In this document: one piece after another, positions 27,831 to 36,748 of the stretch
Numbering within the stretch: position 1 is the stretch's first letter
Layout of the letters: each line of letters opens with the position of its first letter
NCBI RefSeq assembly: GCF_900199455.1
Contig: NZ_FZQR01000016.1
Span: 54,266 to 118,265, forward strand
Length of the DNA: 64,000 nt
From: Mesorhizobium carmichaelinearum
GTDB lineage: Bacteria; Pseudomonadota; Alphaproteobacteria; Rhizobiales; Rhizobiaceae
Direction of reading: 5' to 3'
Notes under the pieces: generated by a model
What the model was told of the DNA's origin: nothing
Databases searched by the model: none
The model's input: the letters and a program-made list of their open reading frames with translations, nothing else
Position numbers and translations under genes: made by a program

Positions 27831-28694
27831 ATGCCGCGCATTGCCTATGTCAACGGGCGCTACGTCGCTCACGCCGACGCTTCCGTGCATATCGAGGACC
27901 GCGGCTATCAGTTCGCCGACGGTGTCTATGAGGTCTGCGAGGTCGCGAGGGGCTTCATCGTCGACATGCCGCGCCATCTGGCCCGGCTGAACCGCTCGCT
28001 GACCGAACTGTCGATCGCCTGGCCGGTCGCGCGCAACGTGCTGCCGCTCATCCTGCGCGAAGTGGTCAACCGCAACCATGTCGTCAATGGCCTAGTCTAT
28101 GTCCAGGTGACGCGCGGTGTCGCCAGCCGCGACTTTGTCTTCCCTTCGGCGGACACCAAGCCGGCTTTGGTGGTGACCGCCAGGAAGGCCGACCCCGCCG
28201 CCGCTACAAAGCGAGCCGAAACAGGTATCGCGGTCATCACCGTCCCCGAGAACCGCTGGGACCGGGTCGACATCAAGACGGTTGGACTGCTGCCCAATGT
28301 ATTGGCCAAGCAGAAAGCCAAGGAAGCCGGCGCCCAGGAGGCGTGGTTCGTCGATACCGATGGCAACGTCAAGGAAGGCGGTTCGTCGAACGCCTGGATC
28401 GTCACCCGGGACGGCGTCCTGGTCACCAGGCCGGCCGAGCACGGCATCCTGCGCGGCATCACCCGCACGACCATGTTCGAAGTGGCGGCAAAGCTCGGCC
28501 TGAAGATCGAAGAGCGCGGTTTTTCCGTTGCCGAGGCCAAGGCGGCGCGCGAGGCTTTCATCAGTTCGGCGACGACAATTGCCATGCCTGTCGTGGCCAT
28601 CGACGGCGATCCGGTGGCCAACGGGCACCCCGGCTCTGTGACACTTTCGTTGCGGCAGGCCTTTTTTGACATTGCGGAAAAAAGTCCAGCCTGA
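27831..28694 (+). CDS. dat: D-amino-acid aminotransferase (class IV PLP enzyme)
   Basis: A 287-residue fold-type-IV aminotransferase: MPRIAYVNGRYVAHADASVHIEDRGYQFADGVYEV opening, Lys of the PLP site in VDIKTVGLLPNVLAKQKAKEAGAQEAWF, and KEGGSSNAWIV with the loop TRPAEHGILRGITRTT. Converts D-alanine and 2-oxoglutarate to pyruvate and D-glutamate, supplying D-glutamate for peptidoglycan. D- versus branched-chain specificity is inferred from the overall match and from the ntrX-hfq neighbourhood where this gene is usual in rhizobia. Confidence 0.88.
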   Translation: MPRIAYVNGRYVAHADASVHIEDRGYQFADGVYEVCEVARGFIVDMPRHLARLNRSLTELSIAWPVARNVLPLILREVVNRNHVVNGLVYVQVTRGVASRDFVFPSADTKPALVVTARKADPAAATKRAETGIAVITVPENRWDRVDIKTVGLLPNVLAKQKAKEAGAQEAWFVDTDGNVKEGGSSNAWIVTRDGVLVTRPAEHGILRGITRTTMFEVAAKLGLKIEERGFSVAEAKAAREAFISSATTIAMPVVAIDGDPVANGHPGSVTLSLRQAFFDIAEKSPA

Positions 28695-28839
28695 TAACCG
28701 CACAGGTGGAATGAACATCAATATATCTCGTTCTGCTTGTCGTTACTGACGACAAGACGGTGTTTGCGCGCTTGACATGTGCCCGACAATTTGGCGCATT
28801 GGCTTGCAAACCGAAGGGGATCGGCGAAAGACAAGAACA

Positions 28840-29085
28840 ATGGCGGAACGATCGCAAAACCTTCAGGACCTGTTCCTGAATTCAGTTCGCAAGAGCAAGA
28901 ACCCGCTCACCATCTTCCTCATCAACGGCGTGAAGCTGACCGGCGTGGTCACTTCGTTCGACAATTTCTGTGTGCTGCTGCGCCGCGACGGTCACTCCCA
29001 GCTCGTCTACAAGCACGCCATTTCCACGATCATGCCGAGCCAGCCGGTTCAGATGTTCGATGGCGAGGAAAGCCAGGGCGCCTGA
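28840..29085 (+). CDS. hfq: RNA chaperone Hfq
   Basis: An 81-residue Sm-like protein: SQNLQDLFLNSVRKSKNPLTIFLINGVKLTGVVTSFDNFCVLLRRDGHSQLVYKHAISTIMP contains both Sm motifs, including the YKHAIS poly-U pocket. The C-terminal tail is short, as in alphaproteobacteria. It forms the hexamer that pairs small RNAs with mRNAs, including nif regulation in rhizobia. ATG 28840 chosen because the 21 codons upstream are not conserved in kind. hflX begins at the very next base after its stop. Confidence 0.97.
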   Translation: MAERSQNLQDLFLNSVRKSKNPLTIFLINGVKLTGVVTSFDNFCVLLRRDGHSQLVYKHAISTIMPSQPVQMFDGEESQGA

Positions 29086-30477
29086 TTGGCACGTGAGAAG
29101 GACGCGGACGCGACTGTTCGCGGAAAACCAGCGCATCATCCCGGGACGCAAGCCAAGGGGCCGACCCGGGCTGTCGTCATTGTGCCTGTGCTTACCCGCC
29201 AGCCGCGTGGCGACGACGAGACGAACCGCCCAAGACTGACGCGTTCGGCCGAGGCTCGCCATGACGAGGCGGTCGGCCTTGCCCGCGCCATCAATCTTGA
29301 CCCGGTCCATACGGCCGTCGTGACCGTCAACGATCCGCGCCCGGCGACCTTGCTTGGCAGCGGCAAGGTCGAAGAGTTTGCCGAGATCGTCAAGGAGAAG
29401 GACGCGGAACTGGTCATCGTCGACCATCCGCTGACCCCGGTGCAGCAGCGCAATCTCGAGAAAGAACTGCATGCCAAGGTTCTGGACCGCACCGGGCTAA
29501 TCCTCGAGATATTCGGCGAGCGTGCCCGCACCAAGGAAGGCACGCTGCAGGTCGAACTCGCCCATCTCAACTACCAGAAGGGCCGCCTGGTCCGCAGCTG
29601 GACCCACCTCGAGCGCCAGCGCGGCGGCGCCGGCTTCCTCGGCGGTCCCGGCGAAACCCAGATCGAATCCGACCGGCGGCAGTTGCAGGAAAAGATCATC
29701 AAGCTGAAGCACGAGCTGGAAACGGTGCGTCGCACCCGCGACCTGCATCGCGCCAAGCGCAAGAAGGTGCCGTTCCCGGTGGTGGCGATCGTCGGCTACA
29801 CCAATGCCGGCAAGTCGACCCTGTTCAACAGGCTGACCGGGGCAGACGTGCTGGCGCAGGACATGCTGTTTGCCACGCTCGACCCAACGCTGCGCCGCGT
29901 GCGCCTGCCGCATGGCACGCCGATCATCCTGTCGGATACGGTCGGCTTCATTTCGGACCTGCCGACGCATCTGATCGCAGCATTTCGCGCGACGCTGGAA
30001 GAGGTGGTCGAAGCCGATCTCGTCATCCATCTGCGCGACATCTCCGATCCCGACACGGCAGCTCAGGCCGAGGATGTCGAGCGCATCCTGGCCGACCTCG
30101 GTGTCGACGCCGGCGATACCAAGCGCGTCATCGAAGTCTGGAACAAGATCGATCTGCTCGACGAAGGCAACAGGAACCGCCTGCTTGCCGACGCCGCCGA
30201 CGGCAGCAAGGGGCCGCCGATCGCCATATCGGCGGTGACCGGCGAGGGCATCGATGCGCTGAAGGCAATCATCGAGACGCGCATGGCGGGTGAGCTCGAA
30301 GATTTGACGGTGACGATCGAGCCGGCGCAGTTTGGTCTTGTCGACTGGCTTTATCGCAATGGCGATATTGTTTCGCGCACCGACAATGACGACGGCAGCG
30401 CCACCATCTCGCTCAAGGCCACGCAAAGCGCCCGCGAAGAGATCGAAAGCCGATTGCGCAGGAAAAACAACGGGTAG
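29086..30477 (+). CDS. hflX: GTPase HflX
   Basis: Ribosome-associated GTPase that splits stalled ribosomes. N-terminal HflX domain (about 45-190; HDEAVGLARAINLDP, TLLGSGKVEEFAEIV, ELAHLNYQKGRLVRSWTHLERQRGGAGFLGGPGETQIE), then the G domain: G1 GYTNAGKSTLFNRLT, G3 DTVGFISDLP, G4 NKID, and a C-terminal barrel-like end. TTG start directly after the hfq stop; hfq-hflX is a conserved pair. The first 30 residues are charged and poorly structured. 463 residues. Confidence 0.95.
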   Translation: MAREKDADATVRGKPAHHPGTQAKGPTRAVVIVPVLTRQPRGDDETNRPRLTRSAEARHDEAVGLARAINLDPVHTAVVTVNDPRPATLLGSGKVEEFAEIVKEKDAELVIVDHPLTPVQQRNLEKELHAKVLDRTGLILEIFGERARTKEGTLQVELAHLNYQKGRLVRSWTHLERQRGGAGFLGGPGETQIESDRRQLQEKIIKLKHELETVRRTRDLHRAKRKKVPFPVVAIVGYTNAGKSTLFNRLTGADVLAQDMLFATLDPTLRRVRLPHGTPIILSDTVGFISDLPTHLIAAFRATLEEVVEADLVIHLRDISDPDTAAQAEDVERILADLGVDAGDTKRVIEVWNKIDLLDEGNRNRLLADAADGSKGPPIAISAVTGEGIDALKAIIETRMAGELEDLTVTIEPAQFGLVDWLYRNGDIVSRTDNDDGSATISLKATQSAREEIESRLRRKNNG

Positions 30478-30482
30478 CCCAA

Positions 30483-30528
30483 GGCAATTCCAGCAAAAGT
30501 GGATAGCGGTTTTCCATCCGGAATTGCC
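30483..30528. repeat. 46-base palindromic intergenic repeat, copy 2
   Basis: Perfect 9-base arms GGCAATTCC and GGAATTGCC enclose a core with GCAAAAGTGG and CGGTTTTCC. It matches copy 1 (20123-20168) in length and core. It begins five bases after the hflX stop and ends four bases before the mazG stop on the other strand, so it may also fold as a terminator for both. Confidence 0.75.
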
Positions 30529-30532
30529 GAAC

Positions 30533-31357
30533 TTATTTCGCAGTTTTCGCTTCCTGCCACAGCGCTTCCATTTCAGCCAAGGCGGCCTTGTCCAGCGTGC
30601 TGCCGGACTTTTCCAGGGCCTGCTCGACATAGTGGAAGCGTGAGCGGAATTTTTCGTTGGTGCCGCTCAGGGCGGCTTCCGAATCGAGCTTGAGGTGACG
30701 GCCGAGGTTGACGACAGCGAACAGCATGTCGCCGAATTCGTCCTTGATTGACGCCGTCTCGCCCTTGGTCAGTGCCTCGCGCAATTCGCCGATTTCTTCC
30801 TCGATCTTGTCGAGGATCGGCGCCGCCTCGCTCCAGTCGAAGCCGACACGGGCAGCCTTCTCCTGAAGTTTTAGCGCCCGTGTCAGCGCGGGCAGGGCGA
30901 CTGGAACACTGTCCAGAAACCCCTTGCCATTGTCCTCGGGGTCGAGGCCGCGGGCGAGACGGGCTTGCCGCTTCTCCGTCTTCTCCTCGGCCTTGATCTT
31001 TTCCCACATGCCCTTCGCCATGCCGGCACTTCGGGCCTCTTCGTCGCCGAAGACATGCGGGTGGCGGCGGATCATCTTGGTGGTGATGGCCTGGACCACA
31101 TCCGGGAAGGCAAATTCACCGGCTTCTTCGGCCATTTGCGCGTGATAGACGACCTGCAGCAGGAGATCGCCGAGTTCGTCGCGCAGATCGTCGAGGTCGC
31201 CACGTGCGATAGCATCAGCCACCTCATAGGCTTCTTCGATGGTATAGGGCGCGATGGTCGAGAAATCCTGCTCGATGTCCCACGGGCAGCCGGTCTTCGG
31301 CGCGCGCAACGCCGCCATGATCTCGATCAGGCGCGAAATGTCTTTGGATGGCGTCAT
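30533..31357 (-). CDS. mazG: Nucleoside triphosphate pyrophosphohydrolase MazG
   Basis: Hydrolyses NTPs and dNTPs to monophosphate and pyrophosphate, a house-cleaning and (p)ppGpp-modulating role. Two MazG helical domains are visible: the first with EEAYEVADAIARGDLDDLRDELGDLLLQVVYHAQMAEE (about 39-75), carrying the EExxE...ExxD metal motif, and the second with EEEIGELREALTKGE and DEFGDMLFAVVNLGRHL (about 185-225). At 274 residues it is the normal tandem form. It is convergent with hflX. Confidence 0.95.
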   Translation of the reverse strand: MTPSKDISRLIEIMAALRAPKTGCPWDIEQDFSTIAPYTIEEAYEVADAIARGDLDDLRDELGDLLLQVVYHAQMAEEAGEFAFPDVVQAITTKMIRRHPHVFGDEEARSAGMAKGMWEKIKAEEKTEKRQARLARGLDPEDNGKGFLDSVPVALPALTRALKLQEKAARVGFDWSEAAPILDKIEEEIGELREALTKGETASIKDEFGDMLFAVVNLGRHLKLDSEAALSGTNEKFRSRFHYVEQALEKSGSTLDKAALAEMEALWQEAKTAK

Positions 31358-31437
31358 GCGGCGGATGCTAGCCGGCCTCCTGCCGCGCGGCCAACGCTGT
31401 CAGCCGGCGAGGGCGGCTTGTCCACAGGTGAGCCGCT

Positions 31438-32622
31438 TCAGTCGAGTACGGAGACGATCGCCTTGGCGAGGTCGTCCATCCCATCCTCGGGCAGTCCGGC
31501 GACATTGATGCGGCTGTCGCCGACCATGTAGACGCCGTGCTCGGCGCGCAGCCGTTCGACCTGCGCCTCCGTGAGGCCGAGCCGCGAGAACATGCCGCGA
31601 TGGCTGGCGACAAAGTCGAAACGGTCGGAGTTGGACTGCCGGCGCAACGCCTCGGCGAACTGGACACGCAGCCGAAGCATGCGCAGGCGCATCTCTTCCA
31701 GCTCGGCTTCCCAGTCAGCATGCAAGGCGGCGTCTTCCAGCACGATGCGCACCGCGGCAGCACCATGGTCCGGCGGCATCGAATACATGGCGCGTGCCGC
31801 TGACAGCATCTGACTCATTGCCACATCAGCCTGCGCGCCGTCCTTGGCCAGGACCATCGCCGCACCGACACGGTCGCGATAGACGGCGAAATTCTTCGAG
31901 CAGCTCGACGCAACGACCATCTCCGGCACTTTCGCAGCCAGCAGCCGCAGGCCGAGGGCGTCGGCCTCAAGCCCGTCGCCAAAGCCCTGATAGGCGATGT
32001 CGACGAATGGCAGCAGGCCGCGCTCGACGATGAGATCGGTGACCGCCTGCCATTGGGCCGCATCGAGGTTGGCGCCGGTCGGGTTGTGGCAGCAGCCATG
32101 CAGCAGCACCACGTCGCCACTCCTGGCCGTCCGCAACGCCGCCAGCATGTCGTCGAAACGAACAGCACCGGAGGACGCATCGAAATAGGGGTATTCGCGG
32201 ATCTGCAGGCCGGCGGCACGCATCACCGGCATATGGTTCGGCCAGGTCGGATCAGATAGCCAGACGGTGGCGTCCGAACGCGTCCGCTTCAGCAACTCCG
32301 CCACCAGGCGCAGCGCACCGGAGCCGCCAGGCGCCTGTGCCGCGCGGATGCGCGTCATGTCCGCGCCCGGGCCGAAGGCGAGCTTGGCCATCACCGCGTT
32401 GAAGCCGGTATCGCCGGCGAGCCCAAGATAGGTCTTGGTGTCCTGGCTGTTCAGCAACCGCTTTTCAGCCTCGCGCACGGCGCGCATCACCGGCGTCTTG
32501 CCGTCGCGATCCTTGTAGACGCCGACGCCGAGGTCGACCTTGTTGGGGCGCGGATCGGCGCGATAAAGGCCGATCAGGGCCAGGATCTTGTCGGCGGGAG
32601 CTGGCTGCAGGTCTTCGAACAT
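31438..32622 (-). CDS. Aromatic-amino-acid / aspartate-type aminotransferase
   Basis: A 394-residue fold-type-I PLP enzyme of the TyrB/AspC branch: MFEDLQPAPADKILALIGLYRADPRPNKVDLGVGVYKD is the branch hallmark, with TYLGLAGDTGFN, the pocket CCHNPTGANL, DIAYQGFGDGLEAD, PLP-Lys in SSCSKNFAVYRDRVGA, and the C-terminal SRINVAGLPEDGMDDLAKA. Transfers amino groups between aromatic or dicarboxylic amino acids and 2-oxoglutarate; exact preference not readable. Start at 32622 where the conserved N-terminus begins; the frame is open 31 codons further. Confidence 0.9.
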   Translation of the reverse strand: MFEDLQPAPADKILALIGLYRADPRPNKVDLGVGVYKDRDGKTPVMRAVREAEKRLLNSQDTKTYLGLAGDTGFNAVMAKLAFGPGADMTRIRAAQAPGGSGALRLVAELLKRTRSDATVWLSDPTWPNHMPVMRAAGLQIREYPYFDASSGAVRFDDMLAALRTARSGDVVLLHGCCHNPTGANLDAAQWQAVTDLIVERGLLPFVDIAYQGFGDGLEADALGLRLLAAKVPEMVVASSCSKNFAVYRDRVGAAMVLAKDGAQADVAMSQMLSAARAMYSMPPDHGAAAVRIVLEDAALHADWEAELEEMRLRMLRLRVQFAEALRRQSNSDRFDFVASHRGMFSRLGLTEAQVERLRAEHGVYMVGDSRINVAGLPEDGMDDLAKAIVSVLD

Positions 32623-32803
32623 CGTTATGGTTCCGTTGGCGCGGCGGAGTGATACGCAAATCGAAGGCGCTTCGCCAGCGGTTTTGGTTGCCCCAATGCA
32701 AAAGACGGCACCCACGGTCGCCGCCTTTCGATCGAAACGATAGCCGCTATTCTAATCCCAGCGTATGCGTCGCTAGGAAAGCAGTTCAAGGAATGACAGC
32801 TTC

Positions 32804-33397
32804 ATGCTCGTACGGCTGACGATGATCTGCAACGGCGCCACGGCCGCGACCCGGAAGGGGGCGTTCCCGTTGGATGAGCCCCTGGAGCCACGATCGCTGA
32901 CGCTGGCAAAGGCGATGCGCGGGACGTTGCGCCGCGCCGACCGCGCGTGGACAGCGCCCGCGCTTCGCGCCCGCCAGACCGCAGAGGCGCTGGCGCTGGA
33001 CGCATCGGTTGAGCCGCTTCTGGTGGACCAGGATCATGGAAGCTGGGCTGGCATGCGTTTTGAGGACGTGCAGGCGGAACAGCCCGAGGACATCGCCGCC
33101 TGGCTCACAGATCCCCATGCAGCGCCGCATGGCGGCGAGTCGTTGGCCGATGCTGCCCACCGGGCTTCCGAATTGATGGATCGGTTGATCGCCCAGCCTG
33201 GCCATACGATTGCGATAACCCATGCCAGCGTCATTCGCATCGCGATCCTGCATGTTCTCGGCGCACCGCTTGCCGCGTGTTGGAAGATCGACATCGAGCC
33301 GCTCAGCATCACCGATTTTCGCAGCGACGGCCACAGGTGGGTGCTGCGCGCCTGCGGTGTACCCGCTCCGAAACCGGTAAAGCCACTTCGCACCTGA
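32804..33397 (+). CDS. Histidine-phosphatase-fold protein lacking the catalytic His
   Basis: A 197-residue protein of the phosphoglycerate-mutase/histidine-phosphatase fold: RAWTAPALRARQTAEAL, GSWAGMRFEDV, PHGGESLADAAHRASELMDRL and ITHASVIRIAILH are all in order. The first catalytic motif, normally LxRHGET with the phospho-accepting His, reads MICNGAT (residues 7-13), so Asn replaces His and Cys replaces Arg. The second catalytic His (ITHAS) remains. It is therefore probably inactive as a phosphatase or has another role. Confidence 0.8.
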   Translation: MLVRLTMICNGATAATRKGAFPLDEPLEPRSLTLAKAMRGTLRRADRAWTAPALRARQTAEALALDASVEPLLVDQDHGSWAGMRFEDVQAEQPEDIAAWLTDPHAAPHGGESLADAAHRASELMDRLIAQPGHTIAITHASVIRIAILHVLGAPLAACWKIDIEPLSITDFRSDGHRWVLRACGVPAPKPVKPLRT

Positions 33398-33484
33398 GAG
33401 TGAGGCAGGGCGAGGGGACTGCGAACGCGATCGTCCGGCGGAGCCCGGCAAGAAAAATGGCACAGTCGGGATTAAAATCTCCAC

Positions 33485-34036
33485 ATGCTCCGTAAACAGG
33501 GCATGAAACGGTCGATGCCACGCTTTGACATCATAGGACAGCTCGGGTCTCTGCGGCGCTACGCACTGTCGCTGACGCGCGACAGTGCGGATGCCGAGGA
33601 TCTCGTGCATGACGCGCTGGTGCGCGCCTATGAGCGGCGCGGCACCTTCCGCTCGGGTGGAAACCTGCGGGCCTGGCTGCTGTCGATCGTCCACAACGCG
33701 TTTGTCGACCGCGTCCGCTCGCGCCGTTCGGAAGCGGCGCGCATCGAACAGGTCGGATACCTCGCCGATGCCGCCACGCCGGCGCCGCAGGAGCATTCGG
33801 TGCGCCTGGCGCAGGTGCGGGAGGCCTTTTTCAACCTGCCGGAAGAGCAGCGTTCGGCGTTGCATCTGGTCGCCATCGAAGGGCTTTCCTACGGCCAAGC
33901 CGCCAATGCCACCGGCGTGCCGCTGGGCACACTGATGTCGCGCATCGGCAGGGCGCGCGCCGCCTTGCGCCAGATGGAAGAAGCCGCCCCGGCACGCGGT
34001 AAAAACCATCTCAGGATCGTGGGAGGTGAGCAATGA
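33485..34036 (+). CDS. ECF-type RNA polymerase sigma factor
   Basis: Sigma region 2 is IGQLGSLRRYALSLTRDSADAEDLVHDALVRAYERRGTFRSGGNLRAWLLSIVHNAFVDRVRSR (about 15-80) and region 4 is FFNLPEEQRSALHLVAIEGLSYGQAANATGVPLGTLMSRIGRARAALR (about 118-165). No region 3, as expected for group IV. ATGs at 33485, 33503 and 33515 are all possible starts. The anti-sigma gene overlaps by four bases, so this is an autoregulated stress pair; the inducing signal is unknown. Confidence 0.9.
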   Translation: MLRKQGMKRSMPRFDIIGQLGSLRRYALSLTRDSADAEDLVHDALVRAYERRGTFRSGGNLRAWLLSIVHNAFVDRVRSRRSEAARIEQVGYLADAATPAPQEHSVRLAQVREAFFNLPEEQRSALHLVAIEGLSYGQAANATGVPLGTLMSRIGRARAALRQMEEAAPARGKNHLRIVGGEQ

Positions 34037-34806
34037 CCGCTCTTGTCGACCCCGTTACGGACACCGACCTCGACGCCTATGTCGACGACCAGCTGGATGT
34101 CACTCGCCGCATCGAGGTCGAGGCGTTCCTGTCGATCCGGCCGGAGGCCGCGGCACGCGTGATGTCGGATCTGCGGACCCGCGACGAACTGCGCGTGGCG
34201 CTTGCCGGCTCCAAGGGCATGGCGCGGCCGGCGACGGCCGATGCGGCGCGGCGGCTGGAGAGGGGACTTGTCCGTGGCCGCATCTTCGGCGTGCTGCAGC
34301 GCGCTGCGGCGGTTGCCGCCTTCGTCGCCGCCGGCTGGCTGGCGAACGGCATCATCGGGCCGATGTCGGTGACCAAGGTCGTCGCGTCGCCGCAGCCGCC
34401 CGCCTATGTCGACGAGGCTGTTCGCGCGCACAGGACGACGCTGGTGCGCGAAACCATGCCCTCGCAGCCGGAAGCGCCGAACTACAATGTCGGCGAGATC
34501 CGAGCGGCGACCGCCATCGTCATGCCGTCGCTGCCCAAGGACTGGAAGGTGCGCGACGTGCAGATCTATCCGTCGCGCTTCGGCCCGAGCGTCGAGATGG
34601 CCGTCGACACCAAGGATATGGGCCTGGTGTCGCTGTTTGCGATCCGGCCGGGAACCTTCGACGTGGTCAAGCCGACCGTCGCGCCCTCGGGCGACATTTC
34701 CTCGGCCTATTTCCAGATCGGCGAGGTCGCCTATGCGGTGGTCGCGAAAAGCGGGGTTCATGACCTCGACCGCGCCGCCGAGGCGCTCGCCAAAACGCTT
34801 TACTGA
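34033..34806 (+). CDS. Membrane anti-sigma factor
   Basis: A 257-residue protein overlapping the sigma gene by ATGA. The cytoplasmic N-terminus has the anti-sigma pattern (DLDAYVDDQLDVTRRIEVEAFLSIRPEAAARVMSDLRTRDELR, about 12-55); one membrane segment follows (AAAVAAFVAAGWLANGIIGP, about 98-117); the rest is a periplasmic domain rich in beta strands ending in LDRAAEALAKTLY. It should hold the ECF factor at the membrane until a periplasmic signal is sensed. No HxxxCxxC zinc motif is seen. Confidence 0.82.
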   Translation: MTALVDPVTDTDLDAYVDDQLDVTRRIEVEAFLSIRPEAAARVMSDLRTRDELRVALAGSKGMARPATADAARRLERGLVRGRIFGVLQRAAAVAAFVAAGWLANGIIGPMSVTKVVASPQPPAYVDEAVRAHRTTLVRETMPSQPEAPNYNVGEIRAATAIVMPSLPKDWKVRDVQIYPSRFGPSVEMAVDTKDMGLVSLFAIRPGTFDVVKPTVAPSGDISSAYFQIGEVAYAVVAKSGVHDLDRAAEALAKTLY

Positions 34807-34830
34807 CCGATTTTACAAAGGAGACTGCAA

Positions 34831-35547
34831 ATGAACACGCCCAATCTGGGATATCGCGTTGGTACCGGCGCCCAGGCCGGAGCCGTCTTCGACGAGGGCC
34901 TGCGCCAGCACATGCTGCGCGTCTACAACTATATGGGCCTTGGCCTCGTGGTCACCGGCCTGGTCGCCTTCCTGGTGTCGTCGACGCCGGCGCTCTATGT
35001 CCCGATCTTCTCCAGCCCGCTGAAGTATGTGGTGATGCTGGCGCCGCTCGCCTTCGTCCTGCTGTTTTCGTTCAAGATGCAGACCATGTCGGCGGCCAGC
35101 GCCCAGGCAATGTTCTGGGCCTTCTGCGCGGTGATGGGCCTGTCGCTCGCCTCCGTGTTCCTGGTCTTCACCGGAACCAGCATCGCGCGCACCTTCTTCA
35201 TCGCCGCCACCATGTTTGGTGCCACCAGCCTCTACGGCTACACGACCAGACGCGACCTGACGCAGTTCTCGTCCTTCCTGATCATGGGCCTGATCGGCGT
35301 GGTGATCGCCAGCATCGTCAACATCTTCCTCGGCTCGACCGCGCTGCAGTTCGCAATCTCGGTGATCGGCATCGCCGTCTTCATCGGCCTGACCGCCTGG
35401 GACACGCAGACGATCAAGGAACAGTATGCCGAGAATTTCGACGCGGAATCGCGCCAGAAGCTGGCCGTCTTCGGCGCCTTCTCGCTCTATCTGAACTTCA
35501 TCAACATCTTCCAGCTGCTGCTGAATTTCACCGGCGAGCGGGAGTAA
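34831..35547 (+). CDS. Bax inhibitor-1 / YccA family membrane protein
   Basis: A 238-residue protein with seven membrane segments, beginning with a short cytoplasmic QAGAVFDEGLRQHMLRVYNYMGLGLVVTGL; the UPF0005 signature region GLIGVVIASIVNIFLGSTALQFAISVIGIAVFIGLTAWDTQTIKEQY lies before the last helix. Bacterial relatives include YccA, which interacts with FtsH, and calcium-leak channels. AAGGAGA ribosome site; 24 bases after the anti-sigma gene, so possibly part of its regulon. Confidence 0.9.
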   Translation: MNTPNLGYRVGTGAQAGAVFDEGLRQHMLRVYNYMGLGLVVTGLVAFLVSSTPALYVPIFSSPLKYVVMLAPLAFVLLFSFKMQTMSAASAQAMFWAFCAVMGLSLASVFLVFTGTSIARTFFIAATMFGATSLYGYTTRRDLTQFSSFLIMGLIGVVIASIVNIFLGSTALQFAISVIGIAVFIGLTAWDTQTIKEQYAENFDAESRQKLAVFGAFSLYLNFINIFQLLLNFTGERE

Positions 35548-35564
35548 CGACTGTCCGCTGTGGG

Positions 35565-35588
35565 CAAGGGCGGGGGTTCTCGCCCTTG
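35565..35588 (+). terminator. Weak hairpin after the Bax-inhibitor gene
   Basis: CAAGGGCG and CGCCCTTG pair over an 8-base loop, 18 bases after the stop codon. There is no T run, so termination strength is uncertain; a second, stronger hairpin follows at 35599. Confidence 0.45.
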
Positions 35589-35598
35589 ATGCGGAGAG

Positions 35599-35626
35599 GT
35601 GGCCGGAGGAGAGATCCTCCGGCCAC
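35599..35626. terminator. Strong 12-base-pair hairpin
   Basis: GTGGCCGGAGGA and TCCTCCGGCCAC pair perfectly over a GAGA tetraloop. It lies between the Bax-inhibitor and epimerase genes, without a T run but very stable. It contains the GTG that would begin the longest open frame of the next gene, which argues against using that start. Confidence 0.55.
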
Positions 35627-35718
35627 AATTCGTTCCGGTAAGATCCGACTACGCCTTGAGTCCCCAAGAGCTTTTGCTAGTCTGCCGCGCAGCAGCCTTC
35701 AACACCGCGCGAGGACAT

Positions 35719-36603
35719 GTGGCACAGGACAGCCAAACGCTTCAGGGCGACGGCATTTCGGCTGTTATAGTCGGACAGGGCGCCGAACTGGTTTCGCTTC
35801 AGGATGCGAACGGATTTGAGTTCCTGTGGCAGGCCGGGCCAGAGTGGCGGCGCCATTCGCCGGTGCTGTTCCCGATCGTCGGCCGGCTGAAGGGCGACCA
35901 ACTGCGCCATCGCGGCCGGACCTATCCGATGACGCAGCACGGCTTCGCCCGCGACAAGCCGTTCACCTGGGCGGAGAGGGGATCCCGCTCCTGCACGCTG
36001 GTCCTCACCGACGACGCCGACACCCGCGCGCACTACCCCTTCGCCTTCCGCCTTGCCGTCACCTATACGCTCGACGGCCAGCAGCTTGGTGTGACCTTGG
36101 AGGTCGCCAACACTGGCGACGAGCCATCGCCGGCCTCGGTTGGGGCACATCCTGCGTTCAACTGGCCGTTGCTGCCGGAATTGCCCAAGGAAGCCTATCG
36201 GCTGACCTTTGCCGAGGCCGAGCCGGCACCGATCCGTCGCCTCAAGGACGGCCTGCTGTTGCCTGCGAGGCAGCCCACGCCGATCGAAGGCAAGACGCTT
36301 GCGCTGTCGGAACGGCTGTTCGATGACGATGCCGTTATCCTGGATCGGCCCGCCAGCACCAGCGTGCGATACGCCGCCGACCACGGTCCGGCGCTCAAAA
36401 TGTCATGGCAGGGAGCGGAGCAACTCGGCATCTGGTCCAAGCCGGGCGGCGCACCGTTCCTGTGCCTCGAGCCCTGGCATGGTGTTGCAAGTCCGGTCGA
36501 TTTTGACGGTGAGTTCAGCGACAAGCCTGGCGTAATGCTGATCGAACCAGGAGCGAAGCGTTCGCTGAGCTATCGGATCAGCCTGGAGCAGGGGCGGCAG
36601 TGA
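35719..36603 (+). CDS. Aldose 1-epimerase family protein
   Basis: A galactose-mutarotase fold: GAELVSLQDANGFEFLWQAGPEWRRHSPVLFPIVGRLKGDQLRHRGRTYPMTQHGFARDKPF contains the first catalytic His (HGFARD), and SVGAHPAFNWPLLPE the second. Closest in style to YihR/LacX-like members acting on hexose or hexose-6-phosphate anomers; substrate unknown. The start is uncertain: GTG 35719 gives 294 residues and begins near the first strand; the longer frame to 35599 runs through a hairpin. Confidence 0.82.
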   Translation: MAQDSQTLQGDGISAVIVGQGAELVSLQDANGFEFLWQAGPEWRRHSPVLFPIVGRLKGDQLRHRGRTYPMTQHGFARDKPFTWAERGSRSCTLVLTDDADTRAHYPFAFRLAVTYTLDGQQLGVTLEVANTGDEPSPASVGAHPAFNWPLLPELPKEAYRLTFAEAEPAPIRRLKDGLLLPARQPTPIEGKTLALSERLFDDDAVILDRPASTSVRYAADHGPALKMSWQGAEQLGIWSKPGGAPFLCLEPWHGVASPVDFDGEFSDKPGVMLIEPGAKRSLSYRISLEQGRQ

Positions 36604-36748
36604 TCTGCGGACGGCCAGCCGAAAAAATCAACGCCGTGGGGTACCATGCATCGTTGCGGCGTCTGGCCAACGTAACAGGCAAGCGTTGCGATGATGGTCC
36701 CGCATGCGAATGCTCGGAGACCTGACTGTTCGAAAGAGAAGCCGGGTT

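Noticed and set aside
33400..33484. EcfG-type (GGAAC-N16-CGTT) promoter before the ECF sigma gene
   Set aside because: Only a partial GGAG word is present and no matching -10 element lies at the right distance.
35599..35718. Longer N-terminus for the epimerase
   Set aside because: The region is a 12-base-pair hairpin followed by sequence without protein character; conservation begins near 35719.
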